In this document: piece after piece, positions 23,703-32,520 of the stretch
Position numbering within the stretch: position 1 is the first letter of the stretch
How the letters are laid out: each line of letters opens with the position of its first letter
Assembly: GCA_934098435.1 (NCBI GenBank)
Contig: CAKOOV010000001.1
Coordinates: 1-64,000 of the forward strand
From: an uncultured Bacilli bacterium
GTDB taxonomy: Bacteria; Bacillota_I; Bacilli_A; RF39; UBA660
DNA: 64,000 nt
Direction: 5' to 3'
The notes under the pieces: model-generated
The model's input: only the letters and a program-made list of their open reading frames with translations
Database searches by the model: none
Told to the model about the DNA's origin: nothing
Translations under genes and position numbers: made by a program

Positions 23703-25733
23703 TTATTTTTTTAGTAAACGTAATGTATTTAATATACAAAGTACTGTTACACCAACATCTGCAAATACTGCTTCTAACATAGTGGATAATCCTATTAACG
23801 TTAATACTAATACTAGCATTTTTACTCCTAAGGCAAAAATTAGGTTTTCTTTAATTATTTTGTTTGTTTTCTTAGATATTTTTATTGCAGTTACTATCTT
23901 TTCTAAATTATCATTCATTATGACTACGTCTGATGCTTCAATGGCTGAATCTGTCCCTAAGTTTCCCATAGATATTCCTAAATCTGATAATTTTAATACT
24001 GGAGCGTCATTTATCCCATCCCCTACAAATGATACTATACTTTTTTCTTTTTTGTTTTTTATTATTTTTTCTAGGCATGTATATTTATCATTAGGAAGCA
24101 TACTATAATTAATATTATCTATACCTACTTGCTGGGCTATTTCTGTTGCTTTTTCTTTTGTGTCTCCAGTAAACATATGAATATTTATATTCATCTTTTT
24201 TAGTTCTTGCATTGTGTTAACAACATCTTTTTTTATTTCGTCTTTTATTTCTAAATCCGCTACTATAGAGTTATTTATCATTAAATATATATTACTATTT
24301 TCTTCTTTATTTTTGCAGAATTTTGCATTTCCTATTCTTACTTTATCTTTTTTATATGTAAACTCAATACCTTTTCCTGATACTTCTTTATAGTCTTTGA
24401 TATCTTCGTGATTTATTTCTTTAGTATAATTTTTTAATACAGATTTAGCAATCGGATGATTTGATAGTGATTCTCCACCTGCGAATATTTCCATTATTTG
24501 ATCTTCTGTGTATTTTTTATCGTGGATATTTATTTTTGATATGTAGAATTCTCCTGTAGTTATTGTTCCTGTTTTATCAAATACTATTTCTTTAATATCT
24601 TTAATACTATCTAAATAGTTACTTCCTTTTATTAATATTCCTTCTTTGGATGCCGCTCCTATACCAGAAAAGTATGATAATGGTATAGATATGGCTATAG
24701 CACATGGGCATGATATTACTAGGATTGTTAATCCTTTATAAATACTATCTGTATATGTCATATTAGTAAACAATGGTAGAAATAGTGCTGTTAATATGGC
24801 TATAATTATTACTCCTATAGTGTATTTTGAAGAGTATTTGGATACTATCGTTTCTACTTTAGTTTTTCTTTCAGTGGCGTTTTCTACTAATTCTAGTATT
24901 TTATTTACAGTAGAATCTTTATACAATGATGACACTTTTATTTCTAATACACCACCTTTATTTATACTACCTGATAATACTTTATCACCTATTGATGCAG
25001 ATACGGGAAGAGATTCTCCTGTTAGGGCACTAGTATCTAACATAGTTTCACCCTTTACTACTATACCATCTAGCGGTACTCTTTCTCCTTCTTTTACTAC
25101 TATTATATCACCAACTTTTATTTCAGTTGTAGGAACTATTTTTATTTTGTTATTATCTTTTAAATTTGATATTTCTTCTTTAATGTTCATTAATTCCGCT
25201 ACTGAATTACGGCTTTTATTTACGGCTTTACTTTCTAGTATTTTTCCTATTTCATATAAGAATATTACCATTAAGCCTTCATGTGTTTCTCCTAATAAGT
25301 AAGCTCCTATTGTAGATATTGTTACTAAAAAATTTTCGTTTATAGTTTTATTTCTTAGTTGTTTAATAGCGGTAGTTAATGTTCTATATAATAATATTAT
25401 ATAAGCTAAAAGTATTAATATCATACTTAAGTATTTTGGTGCTTTTATTATAATTCCTAATATTCCTAAGAATGCTCCTAATAATATTCTATAAATATCT
25501 TTATTTTTAGTTTCTTTAATTTCTTCTTTGCTTAATATAGCATCTGGTTCTATTTTTTTCACTATATCTTTAACGTAGTTAAATGGATCTGATATATTAG
25601 TTTCCACAATAACTGTTTGTTTAGCAAAATTTACACTAGTGCTTTTTATATTTTTATCTTTGTTTAGTGTTTCTTCTATTTTTTTTGCACAATTAGCACA
25701 ATCTAAATCTTTAATATTATATTTATACTTCAT
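23703..25733 (-). CDS. P1B-type heavy-metal efflux ATPase (Cd/Zn class)
   Basis: A 676-residue ATPase. The N-terminal HMA domain has DCANCAKKIE (Cys12, Cys15). The membrane CPC motif lies in SCPCAIAISIPLS, followed by DKTGTITTGEF (phosphorylated Asp) and GDGINDAPVL. The CPC motif and control by an ArsR protein with an alpha-5-type site point to Zn(II)/Cd(II) export rather than copper. The first 11 bases overlap the regulator gene, so the two are translationally coupled. Likely induced when metal releases the repressor. Confidence 0.92.
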   Translation of the reverse strand: MKYKYNIKDLDCANCAKKIEETLNKDKNIKSTSVNFAKQTVIVETNISDPFNYVKDIVKKIEPDAILSKEEIKETKNKDIYRILLGAFLGILGIIIKAPKYLSMILILLAYIILLYRTLTTAIKQLRNKTINENFLVTISTIGAYLLGETHEGLMVIFLYEIGKILESKAVNKSRNSVAELMNIKEEISNLKDNNKIKIVPTTEIKVGDIIVVKEGERVPLDGIVVKGETMLDTSALTGESLPVSASIGDKVLSGSINKGGVLEIKVSSLYKDSTVNKILELVENATERKTKVETIVSKYSSKYTIGVIIIAILTALFLPLFTNMTYTDSIYKGLTILVISCPCAIAISIPLSYFSGIGAASKEGILIKGSNYLDSIKDIKEIVFDKTGTITTGEFYISKINIHDKKYTEDQIMEIFAGGESLSNHPIAKSVLKNYTKEINHEDIKDYKEVSGKGIEFTYKKDKVRIGNAKFCKNKEENSNIYLMINNSIVADLEIKDEIKKDVVNTMQELKKMNINIHMFTGDTKEKATEIAQQVGIDNINYSMLPNDKYTCLEKIIKNKKEKSIVSFVGDGINDAPVLKLSDLGISMGNLGTDSAIEASDVVIMNDNLEKIVTAIKISKKTNKIIKENLIFALGVKMLVLVLTLIGLSTMLEAVFADVGVTVLCILNTLRLLKK

Positions 25734-26049
25734 TTATATGCTCCTTTCCTATATTAAATAATGTCTTTACATGTTCATCACTTAATTCATAGTATACTGT
25801 TTTTCCTATTTTAGTATATTTTACTAGTTTAGCTGATTTTAATATTCTTAGTTGATGTGATACTGCTGATTGGCTTGTATTAATTATAGTGGCTATATCT
25901 CCTACACATAATTTTTCTAATAATAGAGCATTTATTATTTTTACTCTAGTTGAATCTGCAAATACTTTAAATAGCTCTGCTATATCTATTATTGTATCTT
26001 CTTCTAACATACTTTTTTTTAATTTATTTGTATCAATTTCTTCAGTCAT
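25723..26049 (-). CDS. ArsR/SmtB-family metal-sensing repressor
   Basis: A 108-residue winged-helix repressor. The recognition helix is around TSQSAVSHQLRIL. The C-terminal alpha-5 metal site is complete: Asp91, His93, His104 and Glu107, spaced D-x-H-x10-H-x2-E as in CzrA/SmtB, typical of Zn(II)/Co(II) sensing. The CadC-type CxC in helix 3 is absent (CVGD), so Cd/Pb sensing by that site is unlikely. It is the first gene of the metal-efflux operon, behind a matching operator. Confidence 0.92.
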   Translation of the reverse strand: MTEEIDTNKLKKSMLEEDTIIDIAELFKVFADSTRVKIINALLLEKLCVGDIATIINTSQSAVSHQLRILKSAKLVKYTKIGKTVYYELSDEHVKTLFNIGKEHINEV

Positions 26050-26061
26050 AGTATTCCTCCT

Positions 26062-26085
26062 ATATATGAATATATATTCATATAT
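26062..26085 (-). promoter_or_regulatory. ArsR/SmtB operator of the metal-efflux operon
   Basis: A 24-bp perfect palindrome whose centre is ATATGAA-N6-TTCATAT, the classical SmtB/CzrA operator form. It lies between the -10 element and the AGGAGG site of the repressor gene, over the expected transcript start. Confidence 0.85.
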
Positions 26086-26089
26086 TTAA

Positions 26090-26118
26090 ATATTACCACT
26101 TGTTTTTATATATGTCAA
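26090..26118 (-). promoter_or_regulatory. promoter of the metal-efflux operon
   Basis: TTGACA (26118-26113), 17-base spacer, TAATAT (26095-26090) on the minus strand. Confidence 0.75.
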
Positions 26119-26158
26119 GTTGCTTATAATAAAATAAAAAAGAATATTTTTTGAATTA

Positions 26159-27115
26159 TTAATGTACTACATTCAAATTATATTCTTCTTCTATTTCTTT
26201 AAATATACAGAGTAATTCTTTAAAAGTGTTTTCTATTTCTTTAATTGTTACTATACTTTTTTCATCTAAAATGTATATTTTTTGCATCTTATTAAATGAT
26301 TTTAATAGTTCATTTGATAGTGGTTTAAGATATTCAAAATTTGATATCATTTTTCCTTCATCTATACCACCTTTTCTTAATAATTCTTCTTGTCTTTTGT
26401 ATCCGACTATTTTTAATACTTCTTTTTTATTTTTCAAGAAAGTTTTTATTTTTTTATTTTTCATTAATATTGTTATATCATATATGTGTTTTGATGTATC
26501 ATCATACATATTTCTTATATAGTAAAACTCTGCAGCAAATATTTTATCTATGAATATTCTCTCCAATGTTATTATTTCTATATCAAAATCCATTATATTG
26601 TATTTTTTTCTTAATGTTTCTTTTTCTTTGGCAGCAGCATACTTATATATAAGCGGCTCAATTCTATAAGTAGATGTTGGCTCTGATATTGTAAACGATG
26701 TTGCTTCTATTTGTATTTTTTCGGATTTAAATAATTCATTAATACTAAATAACGAATCATATTTATAGAAGGCAATAATGCTTCCTTTTTTGTCAATTGT
26801 ATCTTCTTTTATTAGTTCTAAATACTTTATATCATATGATAATGCTGATTTTTTTAATCTTGTTTTATTACTATTATTTGATTCGTTTTTATTTATTTTA
26901 ACCGTTAAATCTATATCTTCAGAAAATCTATTCATGTGATTTAATATTTTATAAAGTGCAGTTCCACCTTTAAAATAAGCCTTTAATTGTTTTTGCTTTA
27001 CTGATAGTTCTTTCAAAATCAAACAAACATAGTAGTCTTTTTCTAATATTTCATTTCTAATACCTGTTCTATCGTTTATATTTAAGATTATTTCTTCCAG
27101 AGCTGCTTTATCCAT
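26159..27115 (-). CDS. AbiEii/AbiGii-type nucleotidyltransferase toxin
   Basis: A 318-residue protein of the AbiEii family. The nucleotidyltransferase core is at about 48-75: FKGGTALYKILNHM, then RFSEDIDLTVKI, with the GG and paired Asp residues. Type IV AbiE toxins modify cellular substrates (tRNA 3' ends in studied members) when the antitoxin is lost, aborting phage growth. The adjacent upstream gene is the antitoxin, 3 bases away. The effect on this host is inferred from the family. Confidence 0.85.
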   Translation of the reverse strand: MDKAALEEIILNINDRTGIRNEILEKDYYVCLILKELSVKQKQLKAYFKGGTALYKILNHMNRFSEDIDLTVKINKNESNNSNKTRLKKSALSYDIKYLELIKEDTIDKKGSIIAFYKYDSLFSINELFKSEKIQIEATSFTISEPTSTYRIEPLIYKYAAAKEKETLRKKYNIMDFDIEIITLERIFIDKIFAAEFYYIRNMYDDTSKHIYDITILMKNKKIKTFLKNKKEVLKIVGYKRQEELLRKGGIDEGKMISNFEYLKPLSNELLKSFNKMQKIYILDEKSIVTIKEIENTFKELLCIFKEIEEEYNLNVVH

Positions 27116-27118
27116 TTA

Positions 27119-27757
27119 TTACCCTAATTCGTATAACCTTTCTATTGCCTTTTTACTATTTGTTTTTCTTGCATATTCAAATATTTTTGCTACATCTAAA
27201 TTGTTGTCATTTATAAAGCTATATATTATTTCTCTTTCACTATCAGTTTCTATTTTAATATTATCTCTATTGTTTAGTATATCTAATAATTGTAAATATT
27301 TATAATTTTCTGTGGTTACTTCTATTTTTGGTTTTCTAATTATTATTCCTAGTTTTTTATTTTTGTAATCATTATTATTCGGACATTCATTTGTAACTAT
27401 TAATATGTCTTTCGGTAACAATGTTGTTAATCCTAATTTGTTAAATAAATAAGCCCCTGAGTAATAACCTTTTATTCCATCTGATGATGTTATATATTTT
27501 TTATCTATTACTTTATTTATGTTTAGTTTTTTATTTCCAAATGTACCTTTAAGTGGTTTATAATATATCCCTTTTAAGTATTGTACTAATTTATTTTCTT
27601 TTACTAATCTGTTAATATATACATATAGTGTTTTTAACAGTTTTTCATTTATAGTTCCAAGTTCTTCTTGAAAGTATTTTTTTATATCTTCAATAAATAT
27701 TGGCTCATCATATGGGTACTTATCAATATAATTTAATAATACTTCATTATAATTCAT
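27119..27757 (-). CDS. AbiEi-type antitoxin / transcriptional regulator
   Basis: A 212-residue protein with an N-terminal winged-helix region (about 1-75, ending LVQYLKGIYYKP) and the following GYYSGAYLFNKLGLTT block typical of AbiEi-like antitoxins (DUF6088 type). These repress their own operon and counter the toxin encoded next. AAAGGAG site and a strong promoter at 27824-27852. No other phage gene adjoins it. Confidence 0.8.
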   Translation of the reverse strand: MNYNEVLLNYIDKYPYDEPIFIEDIKKYFQEELGTINEKLLKTLYVYINRLVKENKLVQYLKGIYYKPLKGTFGNKKLNINKVIDKKYITSSDGIKGYYSGAYLFNKLGLTTLLPKDILIVTNECPNNNDYKNKKLGIIIRKPKIEVTTENYKYLQLLDILNNRDNIKIETDSEREIIYSFINDNNLDVAKIFEYARKTNSKKAIERLYELG

Positions 27758-27823
27758 AATTATTATTTCTCCTTTCTGTTATATTTTTATTATTTTTTTG
27801 TCTTTTTTTAATTTTATGATAAC

Positions 27824-27852
27824 ATTATACTATTATTTATTAGATATGTCAA
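27824..27852 (-). promoter_or_regulatory. promoter of the AbiE-type operon
   Basis: TTGACA (27852-27847), 17-base spacer and a perfect TATAAT (27829-27824) on the minus strand. Confidence 0.8.
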
Positions 27853-27905
27853 TTTATTTTTTATATAAATAATATTAAATTGTTACAGTTTGCTAAATTC
27901 ATAAT

Positions 27906-27935
27906 AAAAAGAGATAACATAAACCATTATCTCCT
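27906..27935 (-). terminator. terminator of the 27945 gene
   Basis: GAGATAA / TTATCTC stem with a nine-base loop and a T run on the minus strand. Confidence 0.75.
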
Positions 27936-27944
27936 TTATAGTAA

Positions 27945-28565
27945 TTAATCTATAGATATTTCAGTGATATCCAAATAATAACCCAGTACTTCACCAACAT
28001 CGGTTATTTTACCTTTAACTGTAATTTCTTGATCTCTCGTTAAAGTTTTAATAATTTCTTTTTGCTCCTTGTTTTTAATAGTGCAATGAATACTTTTTAA
28101 ATCCCATTCTTTTGTCGGTGATTTCAATGAAAGATATTTTAATTCAGAATCAATTGTACCTAGTTTTCCTGTTACTTCAACATATTTGTTAATGTATGTT
28201 TCTCTTGCTAAAGCAGCATTGTTATCTAAAGCTTCATCTAAATCATCTTTTGATATCTTTATATATTCAATGTCTTCTGGTACTTGATTTGGTAAATTAT
28301 TTGTGTTATCACTCGCCTTATTGCTTTTATTATTATTTGTTTCTTTATTTGTTACATGATTAACTGGCTCTTCATTTTCATCATTAATATTTAAAATAGT
28401 ACCAATTGCTAGTATCACAATGATTACTATTAGCCAAGTTGGAAGACTTTGTTTTGATTTTGAACTTCTAGTATTTTTTATTTGTCTGCCACAAGATAAG
28501 CAAACATTTGCATTTTCTTCCAATTTTGCTCCACAAAATTCGCAATATTTATTTACGTTGTTCAT
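27945..28565 (-). CDS. zinc-ribbon, membrane-anchored OB-fold (tRNA_anti-like) protein, copy 2
   Basis: A 206-residue protein: zinc ribbon with two CxxC pairs (CEFC, CLSC) in the first 26 residues, one membrane segment at about 43-60, a polar Asn/Glu linker, then an extracytoplasmic OB-fold domain (about 100-206) of the tRNA_anti-like type. The domain is nearly the same as in the next gene: DLDEALDNNAALARETYINK, then YVEVTGKLGTIDSELKY, ending VGEVLGYYLDITEISID. Function unknown. A tandem paralogue pair with separate ribosome sites. Confidence 0.75.
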   Translation of the reverse strand: MNNVNKYCEFCGAKLEENANVCLSCGRQIKNTRSSKSKQSLPTWLIVIIVILAIGTILNINDENEEPVNHVTNKETNNNKSNKASDNTNNLPNQVPEDIEYIKISKDDLDEALDNNAALARETYINKYVEVTGKLGTIDSELKYLSLKSPTKEWDLKSIHCTIKNKEQKEIIKTLTRDQEITVKGKITDVGEVLGYYLDITEISID

Positions 28566-28641
28566 GGTGTACTCCTTTCCAAACTATGTAACTAGACTTT
28601 TTATTAGTTGCTTCATATAGACTACTATATCATCATAACAA

Positions 28642-29184
28642 TTAATTTATAGATATTTCAGTGATATCCAAATAATAACCTAGTACTTCACCAACATCAG
28701 TTATTTTACCTTTAACTGTAATCTCTTGATCTTTTGTTAATGTTTTAACTATTTCCTTTTGTTCCTTATTTTTAATGGTACAATGGATACCAATTAAATC
28801 CCACTCATCTGTTGATGAAACCAATGAAATGTATTTTAACTCTGAATCAATTGTACCTAGTTTTCCTGTTACTTCAACATATTTGTTAATGTATGTTTCT
28901 CTTGCTAAAGCAGCATTGTTTTCTAGAGCTTCATCTAAATCATCTTTTGATACCTTTATATATTCAATATTTTCTGGTGCTTGATTTGATGAATTGTTTA
29001 TGTCATTACCTTTTGATTCTTCGGAGTTACCGCCTAAACTAGAAATGATGCCAATCGCTAATATAACAATTATTATTATTAACCAAATTGGAAGCCCTTG
29101 TTTTGCACCACAATGTGGACATTTTTTTGCTTTCTTATTAATTTCCTCCTTACATTTTTTACATTGTTTAGTTTCACTATTCAT
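28642..29184 (-). CDS. zinc-ribbon, membrane-anchored OB-fold (tRNA_anti-like) protein, copy 1
   Basis: A 180-residue paralogue of the 27945 gene with the same order of parts: CKKC/CPHC zinc ribbon, membrane segment at about 32-48, short linker, OB-fold domain from about 75. The OB domains differ at only a modest number of positions, while the zinc ribbons and linkers have diverged. The promoter overlaps the inverted repeat at 29259-29283, so the divergent XRE regulator probably controls it. Confidence 0.75.
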   Translation of the reverse strand: MNSETKQCKKCKEEINKKAKKCPHCGAKQGLPIWLIIIIVILAIGIISSLGGNSEESKGNDINNSSNQAPENIEYIKVSKDDLDEALENNAALARETYINKYVEVTGKLGTIDSELKYISLVSSTDEWDLIGIHCTIKNKEQKEIVKTLTKDQEITVKGKITDVGEVLGYYLDITEISIN

Positions 29185-29258
29185 AACTTACTCCTTTCTA
29201 TACTACTTAACTAGTACTTTTTTTAAGATAAATTGGCTTATCTCTATTTAATTATATC

Positions 29259-29283
29259 ATACTTACTCGAATAGTGTAAGTAT
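29259..29283. promoter_or_regulatory. inverted-repeat operator between the OB-fold genes and the XRE regulator
   Basis: ATACTTAC (29259-29266) and GTAAGTAT (29276-29283), perfect 8-bp arms with a 9-base spacer. On the minus strand a TATAAT lies just downstream, with TTACAC 17 bases upstream of it, so the repeat covers that promoter. Binding by the adjacent XRE protein is inferred from position. Confidence 0.6.
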
Positions 29284-29342
29284 ATTTTGATAAAAAAATG
29301 AGAAAATAATATTGAAATTGATTTATGTGATGGTGATTTTGT

Positions 29343-29594
29343 ATGTTTGATAGAAATAATGAGAATTATGTTTATGAAATTGTTAGTAGGAATATTAAAA
29401 AGCAAAGAAAATTAAAAGGCCTAACTCAAGAGCAACTGGCCCAAAAGATTGCTTATTCAACGCAGTTTATTTCTAATATTGAAAGTAAGAATCATCAAAC
29501 GTTTTCTCTTGGAACTCTATGGAGAATTGCATTAGTTCTTAATATTAATATTGCTGACTTATTTGTTGAAGATGATGATGAAAATAATACTTAA
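29343..29594 (+). CDS. XRE-family transcriptional regulator
   Basis: An 83-residue single-domain Cro/C1-type HTH protein: LTQEQLAQKIAYSTQFISNI forms the DNA-binding helices, and an acidic tail (VEDDDENNT) follows. GGTGAT ribosome site. It is divergent from the zinc-ribbon/OB-fold pair across a perfect inverted repeat, so it is the obvious candidate repressor for those genes and itself. The gene ends inside the first stem of hairpin cluster D. Confidence 0.85.
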   Translation: MFDRNNENYVYEIVSRNIKKQRKLKGLTQEQLAQKIAYSTQFISNIESKNHQTFSLGTLWRIALVLNINIADLFVEDDDENNT

Positions 29595-29672
29595 GTTTAG
29601 AGACGAATGGCTCTAAACTTTTTTCTAATGACTATAGGCATTAGAAAACGGCGAGCAATGAAGTGCGAGACG
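29593..29672 (+). repeat. hairpin cluster D: best-preserved constant-loop array
   Basis: Two perfect 10-bp hairpins abut with no gap: 29593-29620 (loop ACGAATGG) and 29621-29648 (loop ACTATAGG). A third fold follows at 29649-29672: CGGC against GACG with one mismatch, GA opposite GA, and GCA with TGC around ATGAAG. The first stem begins inside the stop codon of the XRE gene. Confidence 0.7.
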
Positions 29673-29690
29673 ATAAAATGAAAAGAAAAC

Positions 29691-30245
29691 CTAAATAGAT
29701 TTTCTTTCTTTATATTCTTCTAATGTTAAATTGTTATTATATATATATGGTGCTATATCTCCTACAAATCTTAGGTGCCATGGTTCATAACTATATTTTG
29801 TTATATCTTCTTTACCTTCTGGATATCTTAATATAAAACCATATTTATGACAATTTTGATGAACCCATTTTGTTTCTATTAAGTCTTCTATTTCATGTTC
29901 AATATAAGACTTCTCATTTTGATATACACAGAAATCAATAGCTAATCCAGTTTGATGTTCTGATGAACCGGGACGTGCTATTCTTGTTACTGTATAGTTA
30001 AATCCTTTCTCATCTAATAATTTATTATATAATTTTTCTTGATAGTCATAATCTCGATAACCACTTTCTATATCTATTAAATAATTATTTCTTTTTGCGG
30101 CTTCTTTTAATCTATCAAATGATTCTTTTACTTTTTTATCTATATATACATTTTTCTTATATTCACTTTCTGCATCTACTAATGTATTTGGAATATGTGC
30201 TCTTGGCAGTGGATTATCTTTATTTACTAAAATATTATAATCCAT
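29691..30245 (-). CDS. M15-family D,D-carboxypeptidase (VanY/DacB-like)
   Basis: A 184-residue metallopeptidase that trims D-Ala from peptidoglycan stem peptides. Zinc site residues lie in SSEHQTGLAIDF (HxxxxxxD) and EPWHLRFVG (the second His), with SGYRDYDYQ upstream. No signal peptide or membrane anchor is present, which is unusual for an enzyme with an extracellular substrate; the start at 30245 has a clear GGAGG site, so this is not a mis-start. No vancomycin-resistance genes adjoin it. Confidence 0.9.
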   Translation of the reverse strand: MDYNILVNKDNPLPRAHIPNTLVDAESEYKKNVYIDKKVKESFDRLKEAAKRNNYLIDIESGYRDYDYQEKLYNKLLDEKGFNYTVTRIARPGSSEHQTGLAIDFCVYQNEKSYIEHEIEDLIETKWVHQNCHKYGFILRYPEGKEDITKYSYEPWHLRFVGDIAPYIYNNNLTLEEYKERKSI

Positions 30246-30308
30246 ATATACCTCCAGTAGTATTATATGATATTAAAAAGAAATAGATACTTCTTTTGTT
30301 CTATTTCT

Positions 30309-32393
30309 TTAATCTAATTTTGTTATATTTGGATGACCTTTCATGAGTTTCTTTATACCTATCGGATGTGGAAAGGCTACTGTTATTATTGATTTATCTA
30401 CTGCTACTATGATACCTTCACCAAAATCGGTATGTAAGATATGTTCTCCTACTTCATATGTTGCGTTTTTATCTATTGTCTTTTTTACTTTTGATACTAT
30501 ATTACTTATTCTTCCTTTAGTTTCGATATCTAAGTATTTTTTATCTATTTCTTCTATAAATCTACTAGGCATATTTCTATTTGTATTTCCAAATAACATT
30601 CTTGTCTCAGCACTAGTTATATATAATTCTTTTTTTGCTCTGGTTATTGCTACATAGCATAATCTTCTTTCTTCTTCAATAGCGGAATTACTTCCATCAT
30701 TTATAGCATTATAGTGAGGAAATATTCCTTCTTCCATACCTACTAGAAAGACATAATCAAACTCTAATCCTTTTACTGAATGGACAGTCATTAAACTTAC
30801 TCTATTTGATCCATCTTGATGTTCACTCATATCACTTACTAGAGATATTTCATTTAAGAAATCTTCTAGAGTAGCAGAGCCGTATTCTTCTTCATAGTTT
30901 TTGGTTACACCTTTAAACTCATTTAGATTTTCTAATCTTATTTCGTCTTCTAGTAACTTAGATGATTGTAATTCTTTCTTTATACCACTTTTTTCTAGTA
31001 TTAAATCTATTAATTCTGTTAGAGTTATACTACTACTGGCAAGTGTTAATTCTTCAATTATTTTTTTGAATTCTAACTCTTTACCACTATCTATAGCATC
31101 ATATATAGACGTGTTATTTTCTACTGCTTTGGTAGTTAAATTTTCTATTGTTTTTTCTCCTATTCCTCTTTTAGGAGTATTTATTATTCTAAGTAAGCTT
31201 ACATCATCTTTATGATTACTTATTAATCTTAAGTAACATAATAGGTCTTTTATTTCTTTTCTATTATAGAAGTAGAAACTTCCTACTACTCTATATTTAA
31301 TATTCTTTTTTAACATTTCTTCTTCTAGTACACGAGACTGAGCATTAGTACGATATAATATTGCTATATCTTCTTCTTTGATGCCTTTTTCTAATAGTTT
31401 TTTTATTTCTTCTCCTACAAAGATAGCTTCTTCTTTTTCATTTGTTACTACTTTGTATTTTATTTTATCTCCTTCAATATTATTGCTCCATAAGTTTTTA
31501 TCTTTTCTTTCTCTATTATGTTTAATAACACTATTGGCAGCATTTAATATTGTTTTTGTGGAACGATAGTTTTCTTCTAGTAATATTGTCTTAGCTTCTG
31601 GATAGTCTTTTTCAAAGTTTAATATATTCTTGTAGTTAGCTCCTCTAAAAGCATATATTGCTTGGTCGTTATCTCCTACAACAAAAATGTTACGATATTT
31701 GGCTGCTAATAACTTACTAAAAGTATATTGGACTTCATTGGTGTCTTGATATTCATCTATTAGAATGTATTTATATCTATCTTGATAATCGTTTAAAACA
31801 TTGGGATAGTTTTTAAATAATCTTATTGGAAGAATTAATAGGTCATCAAAATCAACTGAATTACCAGTTTTTAACTTCTTTTGATACTTTCGATATAGTT
31901 CTACTACATTATAATCAAATTCTACTTTAGCAAAAGAATCTGTGGTCATCATAGCATTTTTTGCTGAACTTATTTTGTTTCTTAATTCTCTTGGATTATA
32001 TTTATCTTTATTCATATTTAAATCTTTCATTAATTTTTTTATTATGGTTAAGACATCATCACTATCAATGATGGTAAAGTTTTTATCATAGCCTAAAAGT
32101 GAATAATTTTCTTTTAATATTTTTAAGCCTAAAGAATGAAATGTAGATATCTGAATATTATAAGCTAGTGTTCCTATTAGTGATATTTCTCTATCTTTCA
32201 TTTCTTTAGCGGCTTTATTGGTAAAAGTTATAGCTAATATATTGCTTGGACTTATACCGTTTTGAATTAGATTTGCTATCCTATTTGTTAGTACTTTTGT
32301 TTTTCCGGAACCTGCTCCTGCTAAGACAAGCATTGGTCCATCTATATGATTAACAGCTTTTTGCTGCTCGCTATTTAATAATTGTGTATTCAT
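30309..32393 (-). CDS. pcrA: ATP-dependent DNA helicase PcrA/UvrD
   Basis: A 694-residue SF1A helicase used in nucleotide-excision repair and plasmid replication. Motifs: LAGAGSGKTKVLTNRI (Walker A, about 24-33), IDEYQDTN (II), GDNDQAIYAFRGA (III), VGMEEGIFPH and RRLCYVAITRAKKELY (VI). The C-terminal RNA-polymerase-binding Tudor-like region is present (VGEHILHTDFGEGII). The usual neighbour ligA is not visible; here it stands between VanY and amidase genes. Confidence 0.96.
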   Translation of the reverse strand: MNTQLLNSEQQKAVNHIDGPMLVLAGAGSGKTKVLTNRIANLIQNGISPSNILAITFTNKAAKEMKDREISLIGTLAYNIQISTFHSLGLKILKENYSLLGYDKNFTIIDSDDVLTIIKKLMKDLNMNKDKYNPRELRNKISSAKNAMMTTDSFAKVEFDYNVVELYRKYQKKLKTGNSVDFDDLLILPIRLFKNYPNVLNDYQDRYKYILIDEYQDTNEVQYTFSKLLAAKYRNIFVVGDNDQAIYAFRGANYKNILNFEKDYPEAKTILLEENYRSTKTILNAANSVIKHNRERKDKNLWSNNIEGDKIKYKVVTNEKEEAIFVGEEIKKLLEKGIKEEDIAILYRTNAQSRVLEEEMLKKNIKYRVVGSFYFYNRKEIKDLLCYLRLISNHKDDVSLLRIINTPKRGIGEKTIENLTTKAVENNTSIYDAIDSGKELEFKKIIEELTLASSSITLTELIDLILEKSGIKKELQSSKLLEDEIRLENLNEFKGVTKNYEEEYGSATLEDFLNEISLVSDMSEHQDGSNRVSLMTVHSVKGLEFDYVFLVGMEEGIFPHYNAINDGSNSAIEEERRLCYVAITRAKKELYITSAETRMLFGNTNRNMPSRFIEEIDKKYLDIETKGRISNIVSKVKKTIDKNATYEVGEHILHTDFGEGIIVAVDKSIITVAFPHPIGIKKLMKGHPNITKLD

Positions 32394-32489
32394 TATGTCA
32401 CCATCTTTCTTTTTAATTTTATCATACTTTAATAAGATAGTGAAGTATAGATGGTAATATTTTTTATTTATTTTTATGAAGAAATATAA

Positions 32490-32520
32490 AATAAATAAAG
32501 AGGAGTGTTATTTCCTCTTT
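32490..32520 (-). terminator. terminator overlapping the amidase stop
   Basis: 8-bp stem AAAGAGGA / TCCTCTTT (32497-32504, 32513-32520); the stop codon lies within the hairpin. An AT-rich tail follows on the minus strand. Confidence 0.6.

Noticed and set aside
29593..29672. Clusters A-E as plain rho-independent terminators
   Set aside because: Most lack a U run and contain two or three hairpins in a row. Only the last hairpin of cluster C works as a terminator, for uvrA. Ordinary terminators in this window do not share the GAC...GGC loop closure.
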